Shown: positions 10,287 to 19,313 of the stretch, in pieces
Numbering within the stretch: position 1 is the first letter of the stretch
How the letters are laid out: the number at the start of each line of letters is the position of its first letter
Assembly: GCF_014334135.1 (NCBI RefSeq)
Contig: NZ_CP060497.1
Span: 682,001-746,000 of the forward strand
DNA length: 64,000 nucleotides
Direction: 5' to 3'
Source: Olivibacter sp. SDN3
Lineage (GTDB): Bacteria > Bacteroidota > Bacteroidia > Sphingobacteriales > Sphingobacteriaceae
Translations under genes and position numbers: made by a program
The notes under the pieces: model-generated
What the model saw: the letters and a program-made list of their open reading frames with translations, nothing else
What the model was told of the DNA's origin: nothing
Databases searched by the model: none

Positions 10287-13200
10287 TTAGAATTGAAGGT
10301 TTAAACCAAAATTATACATGCGCATGGTAGGGTAGCCCAAGCCGTTCTCCGACTCTTGTTCTGGGTCAACACCTTGCACATTGGTGAGCGCAAATAGGTT
10401 CTGCCCCATCATGTAGACCCGTACACCAGAAATTTTTGCTTTACTCAGCCAAGTCTTCGGCAGGTTATAGCCGAACTCCAGATTACGTAATTTCACATAC
10501 CTCACATTATGCTTCCAGAACGTACTCCCCCAATAATTACTATGATCTTGTTGGTTTAGCCGTGCTACAGGAAATTTACCGGGGATCAATTCGCTATTCG
10601 CATCCCAAACATCGGCTAGATGCCAAGCATCATCAAAAATAAATTTCGGATTGTTTCCATTGTTTTGGAAAGGCACGGCCTGTTCGTGTCGTTGGTACCA
10701 AGACGAAAAAGCACTGCCCGTGAAATCAAAGGCTAAATCAAATCCTTTATAGCTAAAGGCAAAGTTTAATCCAAAGTTCAAAATAGGCGTAGCATCCTGC
10801 CGATAACCAATTGGTCGTTCGTCTAGTTCATTAATTACGCCGTCACCATTGATATCTCGGTATTTAATATCACCAGGCATCAGTGTCGTATTTCCCTGTC
10901 TGTCATTATCAATCGGATAAGTCTCGATTTCCTCCCAACTTTGGAATTGTCCGATCGCTTCATAGCCCCAGTTCAGGTGTCCGAAACGTTTGTAAATGCT
11001 ATTTCGATACATTTCCCAGGAGTTACTCCTTCTATTATCGTATTGTTCCCAATCGTAAAAGCGTGCGTAACTGAAGTTACCGCCGACACTATAGTTAAAC
11101 TCATTGATGTTATCGGCCCATCGTACCATTCCATCGACCCCTCTGACTACGTTTGAGTTCAGGTTTTCATTGGGCAAACCAAAGCCAAGCTCCGAAGGTA
11201 GCTGAATGTCATAACGCGCAGCCGGCAAACCTGTTGTCAATCGATTAAAGTAGGAGAATGTAGCCATCAGTCGACTTTTTAAGGTCTCCAGTTCAAAACC
11301 GACGTCTAAGATATTAGAACGGGTCCAGGAAAGGGTTGTTACTGGTAATCCTCTCGGGCGAGAACCGATCACATATTGACCATCAATTACTGAAGCCCCC
11401 GCGTTATCCCTGTAATTGTATCCTGCGAGAAAATCAAAAGGGCCATAACCGTCAACATCGTCGTTTCCGACACTACCATAGGATCCTCTGATTTTCAGAT
11501 TATTGATAATATCGTGAATCGCGTGACCTTTCCAGAAATTCTCTTCAGAAATGCGCCATCCCGCAGAGGCTGAAGGAAAGAAGCCCCAACGCTGACCCGG
11601 AGGATACTTCCAGGAACCATCGTATCGGCCAGATAGTTCCAAGAGGTATTTACCTTCATAATCGTAATTGAAACGCCCTAAGACGCCCATGCGCGCCTGC
11701 GTATTATTCCCTCGGTCGTTAAAGGACCGAAAATCATCGGTAAAAATTAATCCCAAATTGTTGGCTGCAGGCCTACTGACGATCTGACCTTCTGGATCAC
11801 TGCGCTGTATGGTTTCAAACCCCACAATACCATTAATGTTATGGCCACCAAAAGTTTTCTTATAGTCCAGTTGCACATTGGAAGTAACCTCTTCCACCTG
11901 CCCATAAACCCTTTCCCGGTAGGGGTCGTCCATCGAATAGTCCACTGGATAGGTGTCGGTATCCGGATCATAACGATAGAGTTGATAGGTATATTCCTGG
12001 TTATCATATTTACGGTTGCCATAATAATAGCCTCCTAACAATTTAGCACTAAGTCCGTCCATAATTTCATATTCCGCATTGGCCTGCAACTGGATCGTCC
12101 GCCAGGTTTCCGTCATTTTACCCGAAAGATCATAGTTCAGTACGGCAAAATTGGTCTGTGGGTCGTCACCCGGGCGTTGCGGATATAACGGATTATCATT
12201 GGCGTAAGGTCTACGCGTAGGTAGATTCCGGAGGACTGCAAATCGCGGCAACCAGTAGTCGTCCCCTCCCGGAACACCGGGGTTGACCCGCTCCTCCAAG
12301 CGTCCGTTCATACGAAAACCTACCTTCAAGCGGTCGTTGATTTTGCTATCCAGATTCATTTGGAGATTGGTACGTTCGAAACCTCCATAATTTTTGATGG
12401 TGGCGTCCTGTTGCAAGCGACCAACAGAGACGTAATAATTCGATTTATCTGTTCCTCCGCTGAAATTAGCATTCAGGTAATATTGCGGCGCGCTTTCCCA
12501 GATATAATCTAGCCAGTTAAACCCCTGATAAGCGGTCTCTGTACCGGCCATCCACCTATCGTATTCTTCACGCGGGTACAATCTATCCGTACCACGCAAC
12601 GTTTCCCCCTGTACAAAATTATGTACATAGGTTTTGGCATCCGCTGGGTCTACGAAACGGAAATTGTCCTGCATACCAAAATAGCTATTAACAGAAACCG
12701 TATTTTTCGAGTTATTAGCCCCCCTTTTTGTGGTCACTACAATCACACCATTGGCAGCCCTTACCCCGTAGATAGATGCTGACGCATCTTTCAGCACCGA
12801 AATCGATTCAATATCATTAAAGTCCAGATTGTTGAACTGCCCGCCATCCGATTGAATACCATCGATCACATAAAGGGGATTTCCCATATTACGGATTCGA
12901 ATCTGGGTAGTTCCTCCCGGTCGTCCGTCTGTCTGTCGGGTGTTTAAACCCGGGATCTTACCAACCAAAGCCCCCGAAACATTGGGAGCCGAAGAACGTG
13001 CGATATCTTTTGAACCGATCGTGGAAATTGCCCCGGTTACCGAAGCCTTCTTTTGCGATAAACCGAAGCCGGTAACCACGACCTCTTCCAATGATTGGGC
13101 ATCAGGCTTTAACATTACCCGTATTTGCTCATCATCTCCTATTGTGATAGTTTGGGAAACATAACCAATAAAAGACACCTCAATCACCTGATGTTCCTGT

Positions 13201-13517
13201 AGCATTAAGCGAAAGACACCATTCTCGTCAGTAGAGGTACCATTGTTTGTTCCCTGTTCTTTAATACTAACACCTGGTAAGGGTATGTCAGACTCATCTA
13301 CTATTGTTCCAGTAATTTCGCGTTGTTGTTTTGATGAGGTTTGCTGCCCGTGGCTAGTTGTTAGTAGAGAATTAGCGTAAATGGCATCCATTTGGCTAAT
13401 AAAAAATAAACATAAGCATGCCATTAACTTTTTGTTACTGGCGTTGAGGGATTGCTTCCATGCGTTAAGCCATTTATAACGCAGACGCCATCCATGGTCA
13501 TAATTAGTTCTTATCAT
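10287..13517 (-). CDS. SusC/RagA TonB-linked outer-membrane transporter, copy 2
   Basis: A 1076-residue SusC. The N-terminus is unusually long and basic before the hydrophobic signal (LMACLCLFFISQMDAIYA, about residues 32-49), so a later start is possible although no good alternative ATG is obvious. It then shows the carboxypeptidase-regulatory-like domain (REITGTIVDESDIPLPGVSI), the EEVVVTGFG TonB-box region, a plug with GALVGKIPGLNTR and VLKDASASIYGVRAANG, and a barrel ending in NFGLNLQF. It heads a three-gene operon with susD and DUF3823. Plug and barrel align closely with the SusC at 4168-7380. Confidence 0.95.
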   Translation of the reverse strand: MIRTNYDHGWRLRYKWLNAWKQSLNASNKKLMACLCLFFISQMDAIYANSLLTTSHGQQTSSKQQREITGTIVDESDIPLPGVSIKEQGTNNGTSTDENGVFRLMLQEHQVIEVSFIGYVSQTITIGDDEQIRVMLKPDAQSLEEVVVTGFGLSQKKASVTGAISTIGSKDIARSSAPNVSGALVGKIPGLNTRQTDGRPGGTTQIRIRNMGNPLYVIDGIQSDGGQFNNLDFNDIESISVLKDASASIYGVRAANGVIVVTTKRGANNSKNTVSVNSYFGMQDNFRFVDPADAKTYVHNFVQGETLRGTDRLYPREEYDRWMAGTETAYQGFNWLDYIWESAPQYYLNANFSGGTDKSNYYVSVGRLQQDATIKNYGGFERTNLQMNLDSKINDRLKVGFRMNGRLEERVNPGVPGGDDYWLPRFAVLRNLPTRRPYANDNPLYPQRPGDDPQTNFAVLNYDLSGKMTETWRTIQLQANAEYEIMDGLSAKLLGGYYYGNRKYDNQEYTYQLYRYDPDTDTYPVDYSMDDPYRERVYGQVEEVTSNVQLDYKKTFGGHNINGIVGFETIQRSDPEGQIVSRPAANNLGLIFTDDFRSFNDRGNNTQARMGVLGRFNYDYEGKYLLELSGRYDGSWKYPPGQRWGFFPSASAGWRISEENFWKGHAIHDIINNLKIRGSYGSVGNDDVDGYGPFDFLAGYNYRDNAGASVIDGQYVIGSRPRGLPVTTLSWTRSNILDVGFELETLKSRLMATFSYFNRLTTGLPAARYDIQLPSELGFGLPNENLNSNVVRGVDGMVRWADNINEFNYSVGGNFSYARFYDWEQYDNRRSNSWEMYRNSIYKRFGHLNWGYEAIGQFQSWEEIETYPIDNDRQGNTTLMPGDIKYRDINGDGVINELDERPIGYRQDATPILNFGLNFAFSYKGFDLAFDFTGSAFSSWYQRHEQAVPFQNNGNNPKFIFDDAWHLADVWDANSELIPGKFPVARLNQQDHSNYWGSTFWKHNVRYVKLRNLEFGYNLPKTWLSKAKISGVRVYMMGQNLFALTNVQGVDPEQESENGLGYPTMRMYNFGLNLQF

Positions 13518-13863
13518 AAATTACATCAGTCTATCGGTTTCAAATAATTAGCTCGCTGGCTATTAGTTTAATAAACAAAATCGTTTTAGCAAACTAGGTC
13601 ATATACGAGGTTATTTAGGGTTAAACGTTATAGCAAGCAAAGAAAACGATTTAGCAATATGAAAAAACAACTTTTTATATCAAAAATTCGCCAATTTGTC
13701 TCAATGACTTTTATTACGCACTGATTTAGTGCACGCTCAACAAGCCGATAAATACGATGAGATGCTTCGCAATAATACGTAAAGCCCCCATATCAGATCG
13801 TTCTATGCTTAGCTGATATGAGGGCTATAATAAATTTAGTAAATGGCCGACGGCCAAATTTTA
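13518..13863. promoter_or_regulatory. Intergenic leader of the second susC, with LacI-operator-like sites
   Basis: A 346-bp gap with no gene. Three related motifs centred on CG lie close to the susC start: 13575-13590 (acaaaatcgttttagc), 13621-13634 (ttaaacgttatagc) and 13642-13655 (gaaaacgatttagc). The central CG flanked by A/T-rich half-sites and TTTAGC ends resembles LacI-family operators. The far end of the gap holds the hairpin described separately. Which of the three LacI proteins in the window would bind is unknown. Confidence 0.42.
13783..13826 (-). terminator. Hairpin terminator after the Gfo/Idh gene
   Basis: Arms agcccccatatcag (13783-13796) and ctgatatgagggct (13813-13826) pair over 14 bp. 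The single mismatch becomes a G-U wobble on the minus-strand transcript, which favours that strand. It sits 37 bp beyond the stop of the oxidoreductase at 13864 and separates that operon from the susC promoter. There is no long U tract. Confidence 0.55.
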
Positions 13864-15288
13864 TCAGGCTTTCACATGTTCTGTTCCATAAGGAAATCGC
13901 TGAGGTCTAGACAAGGTCTTATTTGCTTCATCATCATCAAATTGTTCCTTTTCTGCGTCCCACTTTAACTTTTTCCCCAGTTTCATTGCGGTATGTGCTA
14001 CCAAGCATGCAGAACCGGAACGATGGGCAACTTCAACCGGACTGATATTTTCTTTTCCGTCCCGGATGCATTCCAGCCAATTGGTGTGTTGCTCCGGACT
14101 ATCATATAAATGAATTTCGTTTGGTTCAATGACAGAGGTAAGTATTTTTTTATCGCTTGCTTTAAAAGCATCATTCTCATCTGCGTCGCCAGCGGCTACG
14201 GGATCTGAAGCGGTCATACCTACATTACCTCTTGATACGAATATCCACCCCTCAGTTCCTTCAAAGCGTACACCATTAGGGTTGGTACCGCTGATTTCCA
14301 TGATGACGTCATTTGGATACCATGCACGTACTTGGAAATCTCCATGTACATCCCAAAGCCCTTCGGTAGGGAAACTAGCCCGGCCTTCTACGGCCAGCGG
14401 GCCCGAAAGTTCTGTTCCCATTCCCCAATGTGCAATGTCAATATGATGCGAACCCCAGCCGGTGATCATACCTGCGCCAAACTGTTCACAGCGCAGCCAT
14501 CCCGGACGTTCGCCGTTGATCTCCTCCGGAGAGTGTACCCGATCTTTCGTATAATACACTTCCGGCGTTGAGCCTAACCACATATCATAGTTAAAACCAC
14601 CGGGTACCGGCATCTCTTCAGCACGACCTCCAGCGGGGTCACCTGGAAGTCCGATAATCACTTTTTTTAATTCACCGATGCGCCCGTTACGCACCAATTC
14701 ACAAGCTCGTTTAAACTGGGGCCAAGGACTGGTAGAACGCTGTTGGCTGCCTAACTGAAACACCACACCGGTTTTTTTTACCGCATCTGCCATGGTACGC
14801 CCTTCCCGAATGGTTAATGACGTTGGTTTTTGGAGATAAATATGTTTACCCGCAAATGCGGCTTCCATAGCTGGTTGTGCATGCCAGTGATCGGGCGTAC
14901 TAATGATCACGGCATCAATTTCTTTATTCGCCAGAAGGTCATGATAGTCGTCATAAGTTTTGACATCAATATAATTTGATTTTCCGGTTTTTTCGGCATA
15001 ACGCTTTTCAAGCCACGCTTTTCCTTGCGCTAAACGATTCTTATCCAGATCGGCTACCGCCATTACATGTGCGTATTCATGCTTGATCACCTCGGGTAAA
15101 TCATGTGTCATCCCGATACGACCGAAACCGATCTGCCCAATATTAATGCGATTGCTAGGGGCATTTTTACCGAATACAGATGCAGGTACAATGCTTGGGA
15201 AAGCAATACCCGCCAACACGGTTGCTGATCCAATGGCTGTCTGTTTTATAAAACCCCGTCTATCTAATTGTTCTTTCATCTTGCTCAT
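13864..15288 (-). CDS. Exported Gfo/Idh/MocA-family NAD(P)-dependent oxidoreductase
   Basis: A 474-residue protein with a twin-arginine-type signal (DRRGFIKQTAIG, then a hydrophobic stretch to VPASVFG), so it is probably exported folded with its cofactor. The Rossmann motif is IGQIGFGRIG. The EKP-like motif appears as LQKPTSLT (Gln in place of Glu). The sugar-binding motif HHxDxxxW is present as SHHIDIAHW. Members oxidise or isomerise sugars, often at C3. It is 35 bp downstream of the thuA-like gene and probably shares its transcript. ThuB-type partners of ThuA are also Gfo/Idh proteins, which suggests 3-keto-sugar chemistry; the substrate is inferred only. Confidence 0.88.
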   Translation of the reverse strand: MSKMKEQLDRRGFIKQTAIGSATVLAGIAFPSIVPASVFGKNAPSNRINIGQIGFGRIGMTHDLPEVIKHEYAHVMAVADLDKNRLAQGKAWLEKRYAEKTGKSNYIDVKTYDDYHDLLANKEIDAVIISTPDHWHAQPAMEAAFAGKHIYLQKPTSLTIREGRTMADAVKKTGVVFQLGSQQRSTSPWPQFKRACELVRNGRIGELKKVIIGLPGDPAGGRAEEMPVPGGFNYDMWLGSTPEVYYTKDRVHSPEEINGERPGWLRCEQFGAGMITGWGSHHIDIAHWGMGTELSGPLAVEGRASFPTEGLWDVHGDFQVRAWYPNDVIMEISGTNPNGVRFEGTEGWIFVSRGNVGMTASDPVAAGDADENDAFKASDKKILTSVIEPNEIHLYDSPEQHTNWLECIRDGKENISPVEVAHRSGSACLVAHTAMKLGKKLKWDAEKEQFDDDEANKTLSRPQRFPYGTEHVKA

Positions 15289-15323
15289 AATTAAAATAGT
15301 ATCTTATAATTTGGTAATATTAA

Positions 15324-16178
15324 CTAGTACTTTGTTTGTTTTACTTCATCTTGGGGGCTTTTTGCGTAAGCTTTACCATAATCCCGCCCCTTCTGCTTGC
15401 CAATAACCCAGGAGATTCCGCCCAGTATATGCGTTCGAAGATCTTCCTTTTCATAGTCTTCCTTATTATGACCTAGAGAAGTATACCATGACCGCCCGCC
15501 ATCAAACTTCTGACACCATACCGAGGGAAAAACGTCACCGAAGGTATCCAGCCGCTTATCATTATCACCTTCCAATGTAGTAGCATCATTCACGGCAATC
15601 ACATGCAAGTTTACGTTCATTTCTTTCAAATAATAAAATTCATCTCCTCCGGATCTTTCCCATTTTTGAGGCAAGTGGGCAACAGAAAGGTGGCTACTGT
15701 CTACAATATTCACGGTAAAAGGTTGGTTTTTGTCATGCCAATAAAAAGTAGCACCTAAAAGCTGTTTAAACCATTTCCAGTTCCGCTCGGTTCCAGACGC
15801 CGAATGCAGCCCGACGAACCCTCCTCCGGCCTGTATATAACGCATAAGTGCAACACGCTGTTCATCCGTGTCAAAAACGTCATTATTTGTATTGGAAAAC
15901 ACCAATGCGTCATACTGTTTTAGTTCGTCATCGTTAAATAAAGCCGGGTCTTCACTTACCGTTACTTCAAAGCCATGCGTTTGTCCTAATTCCTGTATAG
16001 CTTTCACGGAACTACCAATGTTGTCATGTACATAGCCTTCGCCATTTTTTGTATAAACCAAAATCTTTACTTTTTCCCAATTTGTCTTTTGTGCATAAGC
16101 ATTCTGTAGCGATAAACTGATGCAAAAACATAAACTTATCAACGATTTTATCCAGTTGGTTTTGATTTGCTTCTTCAT
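15324..16178 (-). CDS. ThuA-like domain secreted protein
   Basis: The start is placed at the internal Met of MKKQIKTNW because a clean signal peptide follows (SLISLCFCISLSLQNAYAQ); an upstream in-frame ATG at 16199 is possible. The mature part is a ThuA-fold (class I glutamine-amidotransferase-like) domain: KVKILVYTKNGEGYVH, DALVFSNTNNDVF, GGGFVGLHSASG and RSWYTSLGHNKEDY. ThuA proteins act with ThuB-type Gfo/Idh dehydrogenases in 3-ketotrehalose metabolism in rhizobia; in Bacteroidota such secreted homologues are common but mostly uncharacterised. It is first in a two-gene operon with the oxidoreductase at 13864 and divergent from the LacI gene at 16368. Confidence 0.87.
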   Translation of the reverse strand: MKKQIKTNWIKSLISLCFCISLSLQNAYAQKTNWEKVKILVYTKNGEGYVHDNIGSSVKAIQELGQTHGFEVTVSEDPALFNDDELKQYDALVFSNTNNDVFDTDEQRVALMRYIQAGGGFVGLHSASGTERNWKWFKQLLGATFYWHDKNQPFTVNIVDSSHLSVAHLPQKWERSGGDEFYYLKEMNVNLHVIAVNDATTLEGDNDKRLDTFGDVFPSVWCQKFDGGRSWYTSLGHNKEDYEKEDLRTHILGGISWVIGKQKGRDYGKAYAKSPQDEVKQTKY

Positions 16179-16260
16179 TATTTGTAAGTGCTTCATCATT
16201 TACGGTTATATCAATTTAAGGTTTATTTCATTGTATTAATCTTCTTTAAATTTAGATAGA

Positions 16261-16302
16261 TCACTTTTATATGCAATATAATCGCGTCGCATATAAAAGT
16301 GA
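16261..16302. promoter_or_regulatory. Perfect 14-bp inverted repeat in the divergent thuA/lacI promoter region
   Basis: Arms tcacttttatatgc (16261-16274) and gcatataaaagtga (16289-16302) are exact reverse complements separated by 14 bp that contain a CG-rich centre (atcgcgtc). The element sits between the divergent starts of the thuA-like gene and the LacI gene, 65 bp upstream of the latter. This suggests an operator, possibly autoregulatory, rather than a terminator. Confidence 0.55.
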
Positions 16303-16367
16303 CTTATTGGTCTCTCCTCTGCCATTGAATATTTATTTAATAGAGGAAATATACGTAACTTAGCAGG

Positions 16368-17378
16368 ATGTCAAACCAAGTGATTACACTTAAGGATATG
16401 GCAAAACAGCTCCGCCTTTCCGTATCTACTGTTTCTAAAGCATTAAATGATCATCCCCGTATCGGAGAAGTAACCAAAGATCGTGTCAAGAAACTGGCGA
16501 AGCAGCTAAATTATGTTCCCAATCAGGCCGCTATACACTTTAAACAACGAAAAACATTCACACTAGGTATCATTCTGCCCAGCTTGATGGACCATTTTTA
16601 TACCTTGGCGGTAAACGGGTTTGACGACTATGCTTCAGCAAAAGGGTATCATGTTATTATCGGTCAAAATCATGAAAGTTTACAGCGGGAAAAGCAATTG
16701 GTGTCGCTGATGCAAAGTAGCCGTATTGACGGTCTCCTTATATCGGTTTCAAAAGAGACACAGGATATCAGCCATCTCCGAAAACTGGAACAAGCTGGAA
16801 TCCCGGTTATATATTTCGCCCGGAAACCGATCGACATCAACTGTAATTATATTGTCAGCAATGTGTACGATGCTTCCATAAAAGCAGTTTCTTTTCTCCT
16901 ATCTAGGGGCCATAAACGTATAGCATTTATCAATGGACCATCTTATTGGAGTACCAGCAAACAACGTTTTGTGGGTTACCGCGATGGTTTGATACAAAAC
17001 GGTCTTAAGTTTGATCCCACTCTAGTCGACGAAACGAACTTAAGTACGGAAAGCACGCATAAAGCCGTTCGAAAACTCATGCAACATCCAGCTCCTCCAA
17101 CGGCCATTCTCTGCTTCAAAGACTACATGATGCTTGATGTCATGAAATGTATCCGCACTGAATATTCTTCCATGGCCAAATCTATCGAATTGATAGGCTA
17201 CGGGGCGCTTCCACTCTTTGAAAAAATTGAAAATCCGCCGCTTGCTTCTATGCAGGAACAGCCTTATAAAATTGGCCAACAAGCTGCCGAAACCATCCTA
17301 AAGCTAATCGATCATCCTGAAAAAGAACGTATTGTGCAACAAACATCCCTGCCTTGCACGCTTAAAATATTTCAATAG
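16368..17378 (+). CDS. LacI-family transcriptional regulator (paralogue A)
   Basis: A 336-residue regulator. The N-terminal HTH is ITLKDMAKQLRLSVSTVSKALNDH, with the hinge NYVPNQAAIHFKQ, then a periplasmic-binding-protein-like effector domain starting at TFTLGIILPS. It is divergently transcribed from the thuA-Gfo/Idh operon across a 14-bp inverted repeat, the classic layout for a local repressor. It is a close full-length paralogue of the regulator at 52498-53505, with about two thirds of the first 150 residues identical by eye and shared stretches such as SVSKALNDHP-like recognition helices and IGQNxESLQRE. Recognition-helix residues are nearly the same in both, so they may bind overlapping sites. 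The effector is probably a sugar. Confidence 0.93.
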   Translation: MSNQVITLKDMAKQLRLSVSTVSKALNDHPRIGEVTKDRVKKLAKQLNYVPNQAAIHFKQRKTFTLGIILPSLMDHFYTLAVNGFDDYASAKGYHVIIGQNHESLQREKQLVSLMQSSRIDGLLISVSKETQDISHLRKLEQAGIPVIYFARKPIDINCNYIVSNVYDASIKAVSFLLSRGHKRIAFINGPSYWSTSKQRFVGYRDGLIQNGLKFDPTLVDETNLSTESTHKAVRKLMQHPAPPTAILCFKDYMMLDVMKCIRTEYSSMAKSIELIGYGALPLFEKIENPPLASMQEQPYKIGQQAAETILKLIDHPEKERIVQQTSLPCTLKIFQ

Positions 17379-17835
17379 CAAATTCATTTTTCTCGTATCC
17401 GTGCAAAAAAAGCCTTTTATGATCTTCGGAATAGACCCATATAGCCTCATGTATGGCGGCGTTTCTCCTATCAAAGAGATTACACTTCAATTTAAACAGC
17501 TAATTTTTTGATACCTAAAGATTGGTCTCTAACCGGTGCTATCTTTACGCTTTTATACCGCTTATAATTGTGGCGGAAATATATTCTTCTTTTGTGCATA
17601 TATAAATCCGCTCATCAAAGGTATAAAAGCTTTTACTAGGTTTTATAAAAAATTCTGCTGCGGCATAGATACTACTGCAAAAAAAACTGTTTTTGGCAGG
17701 TTCAATCGATACACCATTTTTCCTACATATTATAAATACGGCACTAATTATTGTGGCAGCACAATCTAAAGGGCATGATCTACCTGAAGCGTTAACAGAT
17801 GAGGATTGCGGTAATATGGGAAGACTCTTCAGCTT
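17379..17835. other. Intergenic gap between convergent genes, no supported gene
   Basis: This 457-bp AT-rich gap lies between the 3' ends of the LacI gene and the GH29 gene, so no promoter is expected. The short open frames in it have no recognisable domain. A fragment near 17419-17470 translates to GIDPYSLMYGGVS, faintly like the start of RuvC, but the rest does not align convincingly. I see no clear terminator apart from the tiny palindrome gaagactcttc near 17820. It may be decayed coding DNA. Confidence 0.4.
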
Positions 17836-19224
17836 TTATTTCAGAATCAATTCAATAACCGGAATTTCGACATTGGGCTTAACAACAGGTAACTCCACAA
17901 TCAGGTCGTCGGCTCCAGCGGTAATAGTCATGTGTGAACCTGGCTCGGTGCGGGCTGTATATTTTATCTCTGACCCGTCATGTAAAAACTGCGCGTATTT
18001 CACTTTATCTTTAAACCCGGGAAGATATAGTGTTTTAAACGGCCATTGCAATACATGTACATATAGCCTTTTTGTTTCAGCGTTATAGGTCAAAAAACAA
18101 TTGTCGGGTTTCTGGAATTCTTCAGGAGCCGCAGTACATCCGTAGATTGCCCGACTATTAACCTTCATCCAGTTCCCCATGCCTTCCAAACGATCGGTCG
18201 CCCTATCGTCAAAATGCCCTCTTGCCGTAGGTCCTACATTTAATAGAAGATTTCCTCCTTTACTTACCACTTCAATTAACATCGCTATCAATTGATTGGT
18301 ACTTTTCCAGGTGTTTTCGTCGCGATGGTAACCCCACGAGCCCGAAAAAGTCTGACAGGTTTCCCAAGCTACTTTCTGGCCATTTTCTTCCGGCCATTTA
18401 TTCGGCATAAATTGTTCCGGTGTTCGGTAGTCCCAACCCCAGGCCCCATCGTTCAGATCCAGTCGATCGTTCACGATAATCTCTGGTTGCAATTCGCGTG
18501 TTAACTTCAACAAACCCTCGCTATCCCAATCCTCATGTCCTTTACCGTCTTCTCCCGGGTAAGAAAAATCGTAGAATAATAGATCAATCTTTCCATAGTC
18601 TGTTAGCAGCTCACGTACCTGATCTTTCATAAACTGGCGGTATTTATTCATATCGCGCTTGCTGTTCGATGCCCTGGCCTCTTGATCATTACGCAAGGCA
18701 TGTGTACCGTCGATCGTAAAATCGGGATGGTGCCAGTCTATTAACGAATAATAAAAGCCTATTTTTAGGCCGGCGTCCCGGCATGCTTCTACAAAAGGTT
18801 TAAGAAGATCTCTACCAGCCGGTGTATTAGGTGCCTTATAGTCGCTTACCTTAGTGTCCCAAAGACTGAAGCCTTCATGATGACGTGCAGTGATAACTAC
18901 GTATTTCATACCTGCTTTCTTCGCATATTCAGCCCATTCTACAGGATTATAAAGATCTGGATTAAACAAATCAAAATAGCGCTCTTGATAGTCTTCTGTA
19001 CTTATCTGTTCTCTCTGCTGCACCCACTCGTGCCTCGCAGGCACGGCATATAAACCCCAATGAATAAACATTCCAAAGCGGTCATGTTTCCACCAGGCCA
19101 TCCGCTTTTCTTTTTGCTGAGCACTTTCTTCTGCCCATGTAGGAGCGTTAGTAGATTGCTGTGCATTTACTTGGAATGAACACAACAGACTGACAAATAA
19201 TAAGCTTAAAATGTGGGGTCTCAT
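17836..19224 (-). CDS. Secreted GH29 alpha-L-fucosidase
   Basis: A 462-residue enzyme with a signal peptide (LSLLFVSLLCSFQVNAQ). GH29 blocks are WWKHDRFGMFIHWGLY (about 44-59), VVITARHHEGFSLWD (109-123), the Y-rich FYYSLIDWHHPDF segment, and DLLFYDFSYPG with Asp219 at the usual nucleophile position. It hydrolyses terminal alpha-L-fucosides in the periplasm. It is the last gene of the large minus-strand locus, 89 bp after a LacI gene. Free L-fucose would be a substrate for the FucP/FucI pair and for the dehydrogenase pathway elsewhere in the window. The acid/base residue varies in GH29 and I cannot assign it by eye. Confidence 0.93.
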   Translation of the reverse strand: MRPHILSLLFVSLLCSFQVNAQQSTNAPTWAEESAQQKEKRMAWWKHDRFGMFIHWGLYAVPARHEWVQQREQISTEDYQERYFDLFNPDLYNPVEWAEYAKKAGMKYVVITARHHEGFSLWDTKVSDYKAPNTPAGRDLLKPFVEACRDAGLKIGFYYSLIDWHHPDFTIDGTHALRNDQEARASNSKRDMNKYRQFMKDQVRELLTDYGKIDLLFYDFSYPGEDGKGHEDWDSEGLLKLTRELQPEIIVNDRLDLNDGAWGWDYRTPEQFMPNKWPEENGQKVAWETCQTFSGSWGYHRDENTWKSTNQLIAMLIEVVSKGGNLLLNVGPTARGHFDDRATDRLEGMGNWMKVNSRAIYGCTAAPEEFQKPDNCFLTYNAETKRLYVHVLQWPFKTLYLPGFKDKVKYAQFLHDGSEIKYTARTEPGSHMTITAGADDLIVELPVVKPNVEIPVIELILK

Positions 19225-19313
19225 AATACAACTATTGGTTGGTACATAATTACGAATACCTCACTATTTTATATATAACAATTTTGGCATTGTATTGAGT
19301 TATATTAGCAAAG

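Noticed and set aside
17536-17769. Short open frame (77 codons) on the plus strand
   Set aside because: Composition is unlike a protein (Phe/Tyr/Cys-rich), it has no ribosome site or domain, and it lies in a gap between convergent genes.
17401-17820. Possible ruvC fossil between LacI A and GH29 (GIDPYSLMYGGVS, then DTPFF and LPEALTD fragments in shifted frames)
   Set aside because: Only a few short matches to RuvC, in several frames and with many stops; the central region does not align. Chance similarity cannot be excluded without a profile search.
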